64,000 nucleotides of DNA, taken from contig NC_051097.1 of assembly GCF_901709675.1 (NCBI RefSeq), positions 6,736,039-6,800,038 on the forward strand. The letters run 5' to 3'. Within the stretch, counting starts at the first letter, position 1; every line of letters begins with the position of its first letter. A program made the translations under genes and the position numbers. Shown in pieces: positions 18,714-31,934 of the stretch. Under the pieces are notes generated by a model. That model did no database searches, was not told the origin of the DNA, and saw only the letters and a program-made list of their open reading frames with translations. The DNA is from Syngnathus acus (lineage: Eukaryota; Chordata; Actinopteri; Syngnathiformes; Syngnathidae).

Positions 18714-20741
18714 ATTGGTGTCTGCCAGCATCTCTTACAAACACCCGCCAGCGTTCTCCATCTCAGTAGATCCAACTTGCATTGAGGACATTGCAAAATC
18801 CATCCGGGCTTTAAAATGTGCTGCCTTTGCCAGAGTGTGAAAGTAAAGCAAAACACAACTAGCATCTGTTAATAACCTTCAACAAACAAGTCTCGTGGTG
18901 TTATCAGAACATGTCTGTGGTAATTGCTTTTTCTTGTCAACTTGATCTGTTTATTGGCAATGTTTGCTGTCCGTGGTGCTGAAAAAGCTTGCGATTGTCT
19001 GCTGCCTTCTATCTTATCGCAAACCAGTAGTCTTAAGATTCTCAACATCAAGCGAGGGAAGTGAGAGAACAGACAAACGACAATAGCATCACCATCTGCT
19101 GCTTTCAGAGGGAAGAGTAAGAAAACAAAAGATGAATATTTTAACATGATCAATCCGTATTAGCAACTTGAGTCTATTGTGTGACAGCATTTCTAACCTC
19201 TAATATTGTAGAATATCTCTTCTTCTGGTGTTGCGAAATCCTTTTCATAATCATTAAACCGGCTAAATTATTGCTAGCACGTCAGCTTTTACGCGCATGC
19301 TAATGTGTCAAGATATACAAGCGGTTATGGAGACGCTTGGTAATAGCCAGCAATGCACCGTTAACCTCAAGAAACAGGAGCATTTCACCATCATAAAAAA
19401 TCATTTCAAAGAAACAATTTGTATGTTGCTTTCGTCCGACCATAACATGCTCGAGTCATTTTAGCAACGGGACCTCCAGTTGATCCGAAATGCGGATTGT
19501 ATGTTGAGGTCAGCTCAGGCAGCCGAGGCTATTTCCGTTGCCTCTTGTCAGCCACACTGCCAATTTCAGAGCAGCACTTCAGGTTAATCCATTTAGCACG
19601 CCTCCCGCCTTGTATTGCTTTCCAGCGTGGAATCATCTTAAATAACCGTAGTTTGATCCACTTTGGCAACACTTTGGAATATTAGAGGGAAGCGCAATTG
19701 TGATTTAGTAACATAATGTTAGACGGTAAGATAGCCGTCTATATTTAGTCTCGGTTGGAAGAAGCATGCCTTCGAAAACGACTTGCGGGCTCACAGTGTG
19801 AACATTTTAATTACTGCTCGGAATTGCTGACCAACACCTTTTTAATGGTTTACGGGTTGGCTTTATTGCCGCTTTGTCAGCCGGCATAACAGGAAACAAC
19901 TCCTCAGACGCACAACCGGATCAGATTTGTTTTCGTTTACATCAAACAGTCGTGGATTTAATTACGCCTCGTGGCTAAATATAGATGAAATGTGAATTCT
20001 GATTCGGGTGAAGCCTCTCAAAAGACATTTTTGGGGTATGTCTCATTTCAGTTTGTTGTGTATTGTTCCGCCGAAAACAAAGCAGAGAATTAGATGGCTG
20101 GATAATAAAGCACTTGGACTGCCTGAACCCGAAGACTTAATAGCTCCACGCCGCCTCTCAGCTTCTCATGTTGACGTGTTTTACGTTGATGGCGGATACA
20201 AAATCAATGCAATAGCGTTTTCCTCCCTCTGTGGGAATTGTGTGACCCAGTTAGCTTCTCCAGCAGGCAGCAGCAGAGTTATTTTTACATATTAACAGGA
20301 GACAATACTTTGTCCTCTGCTCGTCCTCCTCCCGTCTCGCTGTTTTCTCTTTGCTCTTTATCTTCCATCGGAGCCAGTCGCTTCCTTTTAAACTTTCTCT
20401 CTCTTGGCTTCCAGCCAACATTGGTTGGAGAGTCATCAGCTACTTGCCTCCGTTGATAGCTCAATATTTTGGTAAATGAGGTAGATTACAAATGCTCAAG
20501 CGAGCGTAAAAGCAGAGCATAAAAAAAGGGACTGCTGATTGATATTTGCTTGACTTGTTGTCATTTGGACTGACAATTATTAGATGTTGTTGTTCATGGC
20601 GCCGATTCGCTCGAATCGTTTTTCAGTCGAGTAGACTGCATCATAAGAGATTTTTAAAAAAGATGCCAAGATGCTTGTTTGCTAATGGCTTTTCCAGCTA
20701 CTCGAGCAATTTCGTTATACATCACATGATGCAGACGATTA

Positions 20742-20782
20742 AATCGGCTAGCCGATTAAATTGAATCGGCTAGCCGATTCAA
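20742..20782. repeat. Tandem pair of GGCTAGCC-centred palindromes
   Basis: AATCGGCTAGCCGATT at 20742-20757 is a perfect 16-bp palindrome. The same core with TTG/CAA extensions at 20761-20782 is a perfect 22-bp palindrome. The flank contains ATCGACCGATTA and related ATTAATCG-like words, as in a fish dispersed repeat. Confidence 0.85.
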
Positions 20783-22019
20783 TCGACCGATTATGGCCCC
20801 TCGAACATTGGCCAAAATAATCGGTCAAATGATTGATTTTATCTTTATGTACGCAAGTACCACTCGTCTCATTATTTGTGCTGTACCAATTGAAACGATA
20901 TATATAGGTTTCTATATTGATCCATCATGATTTCAATTTCAACGATGAAAAAAATAACGGCTGCCTATTTTTTAATTTAGTCTTTAATTTGAAGCCTTCC
21001 CCTTCCTTCTCCTCTGCTCTCCAGAGAGTTCAAGGGAAGAGAGTGTAGCTGCAGGTGTCGACAGGTCGTCTATTCACCTCCTAATGATGACGGATAGCCT
21101 GACTGCGGCGAGCAAGAACGCAAGCAGAAGCTGAGCGATTCGAGGAGATTAAGAAATAGCAACGTAAGAACAAACTGTGTTTATATTTGTCTGCTGCTGG
21201 GCAGGTGGCGGGACTTAAATGTTTCTGTCCTGTTTGTCATCTGCCCGATAGTGTGTGCGTATATTTCGAGGGAGAGGTCACTAAGTGCACGGCCCAAAAA
21301 TTACCCCCCGCCAAAAAATGTCAGGTTGTTGCTCTTTACATGCAGTGTGGAATGACACTTGATTTTGTCTAAGGTCTCAGCTCTCTGATAACTGTCATCG
21401 TCCTGTCTTAGTCATCAAATAAAAGTGTGAATATAGGCTTGACAGGAAGTGTGAGCAGCCCCCGCCTAACCTCATCACAACACACACAGTAAAGTCTCAC
21501 CCTTCCGAAAATGAAGCCTTGTAGCTATGGCAACCATGAATGAGTGGCGATGCCCGGGCTGGGTCCAGTTCTGGTAAGCCTGGGTTGAGACCTTGCCATG
21601 ATTTCCTCATTTCATATTGACACGAGGCAACTTTGCAGGTGCTAACACCAAGGGAGCTTGGAAACAGTGATGTCTTTGTAATTGGCAAATCTCAACTGGG
21701 GCTCACTGATGAATGATTCATTTGTGTGTGGCGGTGAGAGCCATGTCTGATTTTAGAGTCTCGACACTCATCAGCTGGTTGGTTCGTCGGTAACTGATAT
21801 GTGCGGTACTTTTGGCACTCTTGCACTACAGTTGGTGGAGCCACTTTTTTTTTTTTTTGATGGGTCAGCAGTAATGCGAATCGCAAGAACACAACCGGCA
21901 GCTTTCCATGTTTGTCTTCCAAAAGCCCCTCCCACCTCAGTTTTTTTCCTCAACCACTTTCAATGCAATTTTTCTTTATTAATAAATTTATAAATAAATA
22001 TTTTATTTTTTATTTTTTT

Positions 22020-22290
22020 AGTTTATTTGACAGGGACAGTGTACATCAGGGAATCTTTCTGTAGGGGCACCAGGAATTAGCCATATACATCTGTTTGTTT
22101 TTATATATTTTAAAATAATAATAGTAATATTTCTGTAGATGCACCAGGAAGTAGCCATATCTGTGTACATTTTATATATTAAAAAAAATAAAAAAAATAA
22201 ATAATAATAAAATACTGGTATGCAATAATGAACAATTCTGCAGTTGCACCCAGAATTAGCCACGAATTAGCCCCATGCATCTGTGTGTGT
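22020..22290 (+). mobile_element. Dispersed teleost repeat remnant with internal duplication
   Basis: TTTATTTGACAGGGACAGTG begins a sequence type I associate with a common fish interspersed repeat. The unit TTTCTGTAGRGGCACCAGGA followed by AGTAGCCATA or ATTAGCCATA occurs twice (near 22053 and 22130), and a third diverged copy (TTCTGCAGTTGCACCCAGAA) starts near 22236. Confidence 0.55.
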
Positions 22291-23689
22291 GATATCTGTA
22301 ATTCAATACTGGCTTATTGGAGTTAGCGTTGCATGTAAATTTTGCGTGATGGAAATGAGGATAAGGGCACTAGCACATCATAATTACACTTAACTCTGTA
22401 CGAAGATTAAGAAGGATTAGCATTTTGATTCGTATTTCACCGGGTGAACCTAACGGTGGTTCAAATGGTTTATTCTGTTCATTCTAAAGGACAATATAAT
22501 CTCTCATTCAATTTAGAATGATGAATTATGGGTGCTATGTTTACTACGAGATCTCATACCTACTCGCGATGGAAGAGACCATGACCACAACACACACTGT
22601 TTGCATAGCAGACATAAGAGTCAGGTCTGAGGGCAAACGGGCTCCTGTGGAGCATTCCCGAGCAAAAACTGCTTGGCTTTCATCCATGTGATCCCAGATC
22701 CTGTGGCTGATAAGGTTGGACTTTAGTCTGAGGTGTGTTAAGGGTAGACTAGTCCACATAAAAAGGTTTGAAACGGCTCAGGTGTGATATGATTAAATAT
22801 TGAACATGTTTGACATTTCCAACTAAAAATCTGCTCTTTTGTCATTGATTGTTTGCGAACAAGGAAGTGGCTGTAAATAAAACAAAATGTCTCGCCAATG
22901 TTTCCCAGATGTCAAAAATTATTTTCTCAAGCACGCCTTTTGTTGACAGCTTCCCCTTTTTAAAAATGCTCACGCCTCTGGCAGTTATGCCATTAGCATG
23001 TAATTAGTTTGACAAAATGAATCATCCCGCTCTTGTTGTTTTTTTTAAATCACAAAAACAATTTGAACGAGTAATTGTCACTGTGTAAATAGAATCCATT
23101 TTGACTCCAAATAAACACACAAACACTATTAAAAATGTGTGAAAATGAATTGGCCAAATGTGGTTTTAGTGAACGCTAAGCTAGGATGTTTATACTGGAG
23201 CAAAAAAAACCACAACTGATGACTGGAAACCAGTTGAACTGGCCATAATAATAATTGCCCAACCTACACCCACCCACGTTAGACATGCAGCTCTTAACAA
23301 AACGTGAATGCTTGAAATGACACACCACACACACACTCATTTGTGTGAGTTTCATGTTTGTGCATGTTTGTGTGTTCCTTGCACTTGTCAGGTTTACTGC
23401 CAAGTTGGGAGGTGCGTGGAACTATAAATTAGCAATATCGGTTAGTCAAATGGAAAATCTTGCAATATTTTGTTGTTGCCATGTTAGACATATTTTCAAT
23501 TTTGCCTCTATTATTGTACATGATGCAATTTCTAAATTGCTCCCTGACCAATGATGATTGGTGTTTTATTTTTAAAAGTCAAATACATCAAGTTTATAAT
23601 GGGTTTTTTTTATAACGATGACCTCTCTACCCTGTAATTTGTTTACAGGAAAGGTGAGAATGGAAATGAGGTCGGACTTCTATCATTAG

Positions 23690-23935
23690 CAAATTTTTTT
23701 TAAATGTGAGAATTTCTGTCCTCTTAATGAAACGACACTTCTTGTCTTTATAAATGTAACACTATAATTAATTATTGGGACCAAACAAAATTTCAAAAAT
23801 TTGATAATGATAAAATACAAAAAGATGAGCATATCTAAATTCAAGTATTGTTTGGTGCATTGGATTTTACTTTTTTTTTTTTTTTTTACGATTATGCCAG
23901 TTATCGGAATTGAATTCCGATTAATTGCACAGCTC
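23690..23935 (+). mobile_element. Dispersed repeat sharing a tail with 43047-43303
   Basis: It ends with AATTCCGATTAATTGCACAG, the identical string found near 43275. This tail is typical of a fish interspersed repeat rich in CGATTA words. The left boundary is uncertain. Confidence 0.5.
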
Positions 23936-23977
23936 TATTATATGTGATCCATAATATTATCTATTCTTTGTCCATAG

Positions 23978-24043
23978 ATACCAAAACCTGACCTGAATCC
24001 AGAAGGAAAGTGGTCCAAAAACAAGAGTGGAGGACAGTTGGAG
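23978..24043 (+). other. strbp: Candidate 66-nt exon in the strbp 5' region
   Basis: A good acceptor (CTATTCTTTGTCCATAG) and donor (GAG|GTGAGG) bracket 66 nt that are more GC-rich than their surroundings. The exon is free of stops in the frame that would join 37204 in phase (it would read IPKPDLNPEGKWSKNKSGGQ), but it has no ATG. It may be a 5'UTR exon, a cassette exon or chance. It was chosen on splice signals alone. Confidence 0.4.
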
Positions 24044-27000
24044 GTGAGGAAGACTTTCAAACATTTTGTCATGTCTCCAAAGTTTTCAATGTTTTGTAAG
24101 AATTTGTCAGGGTGTCATCATTGCTAAAGTCTAGACATCCTGAAAACAAGACTTGCCCTGTTGTGGAATTTTATTTTTTTTTTTTTTCTCTCACCCCTGT
24201 TGAGTCCAAGACCCACCGATTGAATGATAACGTGCGTGTTTGCGCTTGTGTTTTTGATTTCAATCCAAAGTTCAAGTAGAAAGATCCAAGAAAATGTAAC
24301 ACAGAATCATTCTGGAAAATGATATGCTAAATGTTCCGCTAATGGAGAATAATTTGCAAATTTCAAATTGACAGCTTGGGGAGAAGTCAAGCACTGTTTT
24401 CACACACGCACTCACAAGTACATGAAGTCTTTACCTAAGTGTGAAATTTGGATCCCAACAAAGATTTTCTTGCTCCTCTGTGATCTCTAACCTGCTTCGA
24501 GCTTCCAACCAAACCTCACCTCCTAAATAACTAAACCATCACTTTCTTATAGTTATTTATTATTCCAAAAGTCATCTTGGGTGTGTTTGTAAATCATTTT
24601 AAGTTTTTGCAAATGATCCGGCCGCTGTCTTCATTGGGTAGATGGAAAGCAGCTTTCAAGCTACTTACCCGCCAACCTTCCCCCCTCTCATCTCAGTGGG
24701 GGTGTTTGTTGGTCTGCTTGTGCGTGTTTATGTGTTAAATAATTGATTACTGCAGAGGTTTAGCCGATTCCTTCGTAGTGAACCAGACGCCGCCGCCTTT
24801 CATGTGTGGGCGGCGACTGCTGCTTTTAAGTTGGGATTTAAGATTTTTTTACTCAGCTGTACGCTTCAGTTTGGTTTGGACGCCAATTAGAGCACACTGA
24901 AAGGAAGTGAAGCTTCACTTTCATGGAAACGGAGTTGCACTAAGTGTGATTCTTTCTTTTCTCGCCATGCTTGGATTGCTTCTTTCGTCCCAGGTCTTCA
25001 CTAAATGACTTTGTCTCTCCACTTGAGTTGATACTTCTTTGTCATTTCTTCTCTGGCTTTTCTTTCCCCTTCGCCGCAGTGTCCTTGAAAAAAAGCTGTG
25101 ACTTTGCCGGCGAGCAGCAGCAGCAGCAGCGAGCGAGCGAGCATCCCTTCGTCGACACACACAAACACGCACGCGCCTTAAAATTCTATAAATAATTCAT
25201 GATCATTAAAGTCTGCCTGACTTCTTCCAAACATTGTTAGGAAAACCTGCGTCTGTTTCCTGTGCCAAACTTGAACTCGCATATTTTGCACACTTTTAAA
25301 AATAAATCGAGCCAGATTGTCTTTAAATCCGACACCGTGTCTCAATTAATGGCTAAGTGTTGCCTCCTCCCAAATAAGTGCTTGCCCTGTAATTAGCCTC
25401 TCTCCTCAAATAATGTTCATCCTCCCTAATAGACACACACAGACATCAAACAGTCATCCTACTTGAACTTTGTTGCTAACCAAAACAGCAGCACCTATCA
25501 AGTTACGTTAACAATCGATTGCAGTGTAAATACTGCTGAAAAATGTGTTCCATTAAATCGTATTTATTTATTCCATGCAGTCTCATCATGTCATTTTAAA
25601 AAATGTTTCTTGACTCAGTGTTTTTAAATAGTGGAAAAAGATTTTCAGAATAGATTTCTTTTTTGGGGGGGGATCCCAGTCTCCAGATACTGCCATGTCA
25701 ATTTAATCTAGTAAAATTTCTTGCAACACACGTCTCTAGTGATTTGTGTGTTGCGTTTTTGTGCAGTATTTTTGGTTTCTGTCACCACGACGTGATACTG
25801 CTGCCATTAAGAGCTGGATTGAGTCAGCTTAGTCCCCACCGAAGACGTAGGTGCCGAAGGCCCGGCTTGTTAACACGGAAAAGCGCCGCCGCTCCAAAGC
25901 CCCCATTTGCCATTAAGTCGGGCATTCACTATTCTCTGCCTATTGTCAGCTTTTTCCAACGCTTTTAAAATATAGATGAAGCCTTATTGTGTTGTAAGAC
26001 GAGACGATAAAGTCGCTCTGCACCGTTTGTTCTCGTCGCTTTCCATTAGAAGTCACAAAGCATTTCTGTCTGAAGTCACAGCTAAATATTTATTTTAAAT
26101 GGCCGATTTCAGGTCGCTGTCTTATTAATATGCTGATATGTATGACAGTATCTCAGCGCCCTCTCTCATTGTGCTGTGCTCAGCTGAACAAAAAAAAAAA
26201 AACGCTTCCGTAGCCATGGTGACCAATCCCAAGGGGAAAAGTTGAATGAAGCTGACTCGCTTACTGACTGCCTTTTCCCTTCATTGTCCCGTGCGCATTT
26301 GCAATTTGATGCTTCCTTTGTCCCACAACGCCACACTCGAGGATCATAAGTGCGACTTTCCTGCCAAATATAGCTCTTTTAGGAAGGAGGCTGATTTTGT
26401 ATTTATTTATTTTACCTGATTGTTTGGTTGTACTCGTGACCAAAGATTGTGCTAATTTGACCTTTGGAAGAAGAAACATGAATAATATTCACACAGTGTT
26501 GTCAGGCTAGACTTTAAATACATTCAGCGCACCCCGAAAACCACAATCAGTCTTCCTGTCTGGTGCTCAGTCCCATCTTTTCCCCAGAGTTGAAGAGCAA
26601 GACAGGAAGTCTTTAATGAAATGGCTTCGTGGAGCACACTACCTTAAATTGAGGCTCACTTGCTGGGGGGGGGGGGAAAAAAAAAAACTAGCTTGAGTAT
26701 ACGTATGCCCCTGTTCCCAATAATAAATAGTCAAATAATCAACCCAATAAATGATTTTGATGGATTTTTCTCAAATTGGCTTCTCAATAACCAACAGTGG
26801 AAAATACAAAATAAGAGTGATTTAAAAAAGATCCATTTCTACAATCGACTAAAAGCACCTTTTGCTTTTATTATCTGCTCATCTGCCGCCACACACCGCC
26901 GCTTTTATTCATGAGAACGGAACACCGGGATACCTTACAGTGACGTGGATGTGTGCTCGCCAGCCTGCTTTTGAGTGTTGTGGAGTAAAACCCCCATTAG

Positions 27001-27119
27001 GGAATTAGATCACATCTGGACAACCCTCACTGTCGTGCTTTTACTTTTTATTTCCACTAGCAGGGCTTTGTAATCATAATGTATACGCACCATGTTTTTC
27101 CTAAATTGTATTCTATTTT

Positions 27120-27313
27120 TCCCCCAAACATACATTCTATTTTTTATCTCTTAATGGACAAAAAAAAAATGCAGTATATAGTTGAGAGGTAGAAAAATTA
27201 GATGAATAATTCTTTGTTTTCCCAAACACGCTTTTTTTTTTAATCTCTTAATGGGCAAAAAAAATGCAGTATATATTTAAGAGGTAGAGAAATTAGATGA
27301 ATACTTTTTGGGC
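27120..27313 (+). repeat. Two-copy tandem repeat, period about 97 bp
   Basis: ATCTCTTAATGG followed by ACAAAAAAA, TGCAGTATATA, GAGGTAGA and AAATTAGATGAATA occurs at about 27146 and again at about 27243, with a few substitutions and length changes in the A run. Confidence 0.75.
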
Positions 27314-27383
27314 TTTATTGGTTATTGTAGTATTGTCATATTTTACTTCATTGTATTTTAATGTACTTTTTTTTCCCCACACA

Positions 27384-27640
27384 AAGCAGGTGTGTGGTTA
27401 ACACATCTGCTTGTCACTTCTCCGATTTACGCACATGAGCTTTCTCCGGCTTCTCCAGCCTGCCTCTCGCGTACCAAAAACATGCCTGTCATTTAAAGAC
27501 TTTAAACTGCCCGTAGGTGTAAATGTGAGCGTGAATGCCTCTTTTAAGTGTCGTGTGATTGGCTGGCAACCAGACCAGTGTGTACCCTGCCTTCTTGCCA
27601 AATGGGAAAGCCTCCAGCTCTCTTGTGGCTTGAACGAGGT
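27384..27640 (+). mobile_element. Teleost tRNA-derived SINE, nearly complete body
   Basis: The order is tRNA-like head remnant (GTGGTTAACACATCTGCTTG), then TTTCTCCGGCTTCTCCAGCC, CCAAAAACATGCCTGTC, AAACTGCCCGTAGGTGTAAA, and the conserved TGATTGGCTGGCAACCAGAC and TGTACCCTGCCTTCTTGCC. This is the layout of a very common fish SINE family (V-SINE-like by my recollection). Orientation is +. Confidence 0.75.
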
Positions 27641-30099
27641 TTGGTGCCATAAAAATTGGATGAAACTCTATTTTTGTCTTCGTATTTATTTTTTATATCT
27701 ATATTTATTATTATTATTATTTACATTTGATTTAGACTGAAGCAGTAAAAATGTGAGGAGTGAAGATGCTTGTGTTTACACACCTCAGCTTGTGGGCCTC
27801 CTTAATCATTTGAGGGTCTTTGTTTAATAAAAAAAAAAAAGACAGTGAAACATGCAAAGGCAGGGTTGTGGGGCTGTGGACAGCTTTGTGTTGTTTTGGC
27901 TAACGCGAGCTTAGCACTGAAAAGCCTTTCAAGCAGGATTAAGCTACTAAGTGTCAATGGATCAGAGAACCAGTCCAAAGACCACTTGGATATAATATTA
28001 TGGCACTCAGTAACATTGTCTACTGTTCCAAAAATGTTTTCCAGTCCACAATAATTTGTTTTATGACTAACATGAATGCAAGTAAACACACTTGCTATAT
28101 ATATTTATATGGACAGTAAAGAATACGGGGCCTTGGCAGCTCAGAAAATGCCATCTGGTCCTGCTGAAATCAACACAGCAGGAGCCCAGCAATGTGCATG
28201 TGTGCAACCGCACGACTATATCGGTACACTTGAAAAGACTCTTTTTGTTATTCAGCTAATGTGGCCGATCACCCTGACTGTTATGATCCACTCTCAGCAG
28301 GATATCTGCATGCACACCATCTCCATTTCAATAATCAAGAAGACAGAGTTACACTCCTCTGTCAATGTTATCTCCCTTCCCCGAAAGCGCCATCAGCATT
28401 TATTTATTTTTGCCGACTCATCAATACCGAACTGACCTCTGTTGGCCTGCGGCTGGACCCAGTCAAGAGTGAGTTACAGTCGACGAATGCTAAAATAAAT
28501 AAAACATATGCACGGTGACAGTGTTATTCCTCAAATATCCACAGTGGCCACTAATGCGCCCTTATTGATTTAGTTTGCCTGCAGTTGGACCCAAGTTTAA
28601 AAAAAAAAAAAGATTTGTGTGTATTCATGAAATATCCATTATGTCTCAGGCAGGGGTCATCAATTACTAGTATGGGAGGTCCACTTTAGGGAAAACCTGT
28701 CTTCAAGCCTCTTTAAGCATAAGTCACAAATATTTTGCCTGCTTGCAGGTGCTAAAGTAGTGCAGAACCTTTTTACTCATATCCCAATTTTAGTGGCCCT
28801 ACTCTAAAAGGATGGCTTTCATATGTCAGCATTTAGGGATCATGCAAGAAATGAGTCTGCTTCGCTTGGAGTAGAGTAGAATGGTCGGATGGACTGTGAT
28901 GGATGTTAATGGCAAAAAGCCTCAAAATAAGCTCTCAGGTAGTAGAGCACCTGTCTGTCCTCCTGTCTCACCCTCATCCAGCAAAGCTGAGCAAACACAT
29001 TTTCCGTTTCATTATTTTCACACGCGGTAAGACAGGAGCAACTGGAAAACGGGCTCCTGCATCAATTGAGTTTGTCGAGCGCGCCACCTGCTCCCGACTT
29101 TCATTATTTGTGTGTTTGTCCAACTCATTATCGCACATTTTTGCATGTTTATCCAGATGCAAATGTCACAAAGCCAGTAAACCTGGCACTGCCGGAGCTA
29201 GAGGGGGGCCGCGAGGGCACTGTTCCTCCCCGGAATTTAATTCTCCAGGTCCAGGCCAGACTTTTGGGTATTTTCTGGGGTTTGTTTCTCCCACATTTCT
29301 ATTTCTAACAATAGGGAGAGAAAAAAAACCCGTCATGATATTTTAATTTTAATTTTTTTTTTTTGCTGGATATCCTGAAACCAGCCAGTAATAATCCAAC
29401 TTTACCATTTGTTTACCTACTCCAAATCAGTTAAACAGAGATCTTGTAATAGTCCAAATCAATTCTCAAAAGCAGTTCCGTTGCCACTAATTAACACTCA
29501 CTGTGGCTTCCCTCCTCTCTGTCTCTTCAAGGCCTCATCCCTTTTGATGGTTATCACAAGAGAAAGGTGTAAATTGCCGTTCAGAGCCATATCAGCAATT
29601 CTCCCACACTATCTATCCGTCATCTTAAAATCACTTCCAGTCCCTCCCGTTATCCCCCGCCTGATTCCTTTCATCCCTGTAGGGAAAACCGGATTTAATG
29701 ACCAACTGATAGGGAGGACACGATAGGCGACTTACTCGCCTTCAGAAATAAATTCGAAGCAAACTGAAGTGATGACGATGTTGACGCTTGGAAAAAATGG
29801 GGTTTTTTTTGTCCCATGTGCACATATGTGTGTACGTCCAATTTCCGTCACCGGGGTTAATGACCGAGGGCTTCTCCCAGTTTTCTCCTTCTCTTGAGAA
29901 AAAAACCACAAACGCACACTAATGATGTGTGAAAAAAAAAAAAACTGGAAGGAGAGTGGCGAGAAGATGATTGTGTGGAAGAAACTCCCAATGGTGCCAG
30001 GCCCAGTGGGCAACAGTGCATTTTGTTTTTTTATATGGTGTTGTGGCAAATATTCAGCCCTTTATTTTTCATTTTTATTAACACATTTTTGATGGATTA

Positions 30100-30398
30100 T
30101 ACCAGGGATGTTCCATATCCGTTTTTCTAACCGATACCAGTTACCGATACCAAGTATCGATACCACCAGTAATTTTAATTTTTTGATTTTTAATTTTATT
30201 TTTTTATCCAGACCTAGATATCCCATTATAGTATATTGTGGCCCATGCGAACCGACTTTATTTTTCTGTTTACAATACGAGCAGTAATTTTAATTTTTTG
30301 ATTTTTAATTTTATTTTTTTATCCAGACCTAGATATCCCATTATAGCATATTGTGGCCCATGCGAACCGACTTTATTTTTCTGTTTACAATACGAGCA
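30100..30398 (+). repeat. Recent two-copy tandem duplication of 115 bp next to a GATACC-rich repeat
   Basis: Copies at 30169-30283 and 30284-30398 are almost identical (one difference noticed, GTATATTG versus GCATATTG). The preceding 60 bp contain repeated CCGATACC and GTATCGATACC words, part of a fish dispersed repeat. Confidence 0.85.
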
Positions 30399-31455
30399 GG
30401 TTTTGTTACCAAGGTGTGTTTTCGTCCAACCTTTCAACAAAAAAGGTTTATGGCGGTCAAATTTTAAGATTCCTCAAATAGTTTTTGTCCTTTCGTGCTT
30501 CACTCTCACGTCAAACCTTGTTTGGCTGCAATGGTGAAATTAGGCTCCTCCTCCTTGTTCCCTTTAAGGCACGTTGTTTACGTAACCTGCACTCAAATCA
30601 CGTGGGGACATTTGTAGGCCAAGCCATGATGGACGAGAGGTTCCCCCCCTCGTGTCAATGTAACAGGCAAATCACAAGTGCACAGAGTGTCGCTGCCAGG
30701 TATGTCAAGGAGCTAATTGTCAGTGTTGCAGGCCAGTGGCTCGAAGCATGGAGGGCGATTGCTGCTGGCGAGAAAATAAGGAACCAGGCACTCTTGTTTA
30801 TGGTTCCCCTCTGCACCCTTTTTCCAATTGGCCTCCCTTTAAACGCTTCCTTTCTCCCGTCCGTGTTCATTATGGAATCTGCCCTTCTTTCTTGTTTAGC
30901 TGCTCTATGCGTCCCCACGGTAATAATCATTAGTCCCATTCGCTCATTTACCGTGTGTGGAAGATGGAGAAAAAAAATCTCCTTTTTATTTTTGCAGCGA
31001 AAAATCGATATAGTAATTATGCTGACAGTGGTTGAAAAATAAAATGCATAATGATCATTTTCATGGGGATGCAAGTCAGTCTTGTAATTTGTCTTTTGTC
31101 TTCTCTTACAAAGCAGCCGCTGAAGCAGTGAAGGCTTTTGTTGATGAAGCCATTTGGTTTCAACGCTCCCTTTTGTCTCACCTGCATAATCGGGCAACTG
31201 CTGTTCGCTGCCAAACCTTGAGAGCGTTCGTGTTGGAGCGCACTCATTTACTTGTGTGACGATCCCATCGACGTTTTACATACGAGAACGTTTGGGCACG
31301 TGTTAATACTGGTATAGTGATGTATAGTTGTATACTTTATATTGTAATGTAACTATATCAATATTTAATGCTAGTATGAATTTACGATAACATGTGTGGT
31401 CACTACAAGATGATTTATTCCAAAATACAGGAGCTATTTGAAAATTTCAAAGATC

Positions 31456-31790
31456 ATTTTTGATATTGGTATCGTGATACTACACAGGGTAAGGTAAAAA
31501 TGCAATAATTGTGATATCAATCTCTTTTTTTAACCTCACCTATTAGATTGTGCCATGTTTTCTATTTAAAATATCATTTTTTATACTGGTATCGTGATAC
31601 CGTACAGTGTAAGGTAACAATGCAATAAATGTGATATCAATATCTTTCCCCACACCTATTAGATTGTGCCATGTTTTACATTTATAAAATAATTTTTGAT
31701 ACTGGTATCACGATACTGTACAGTATAAGGTAACAATACAATACATTGTGATATCAATATTTCCCCCCCACATCTATAAGAGAGTAGCTG
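31456..31790 (+). repeat. Three-copy tandem repeat, period about 118 bp, each with a GGTATC/GATACC palindrome
   Basis: Units begin near 31461, 31581 and 31697. Each has a TGGTATCRYGATAC word, then ACAGTGTAAGGTAACAATGC-like text, GTGATATCAAT and ATTAGATTGTGCCATGTTTT. The second copy's GGTATCGTGATACC is a perfect 6-bp inverted repeat. The array lies only 145 bp upstream of the candidate strbp start-codon exon. Confidence 0.8.
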
Positions 31791-31934
31791 TTGCATAACT
31801 TTTGAGAGGGATGAGTCAAGCTTAAGTGTGAGCCAATCACTGAGAACAAGAACATGTTTGTAACATACGCTCCCTGCCAGTGCCAGCACAGATGAGATAT
31901 TGTCCAATTGACGAAATAACTTGTCATCCCTCAG

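Larger units (their letters stand above)
13698..23977 (+). other. Long 5' intron region of strbp (left part), no coding exon seen
   Basis: Ten kilobases of AT-rich DNA without a recognisable protein. It holds two notable palindromic segments (18689 and 20742), a decayed dispersed repeat at 22020-22290 and one ending at 23935. Reading frames here lack homology and splice support. Confidence 0.55.
24044..31934 (+). other. strbp 5' intron region (middle), no coding exon seen
   Basis: AT-rich DNA with tandem duplications (27120, 30169, 31456), a SINE (27384) and a short CAG tract at 25112-25128. I found no reading frame with both splice signals and recognisable protein. Confidence 0.5.

Noticed and set aside
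30485-31197. Long overlapping reading frames on both strands (185 and 180 codons)
   Set aside because: The frames overlap antisense, have no recognisable domain, and sit in intronic DNA between tandem repeats; chance open frames.
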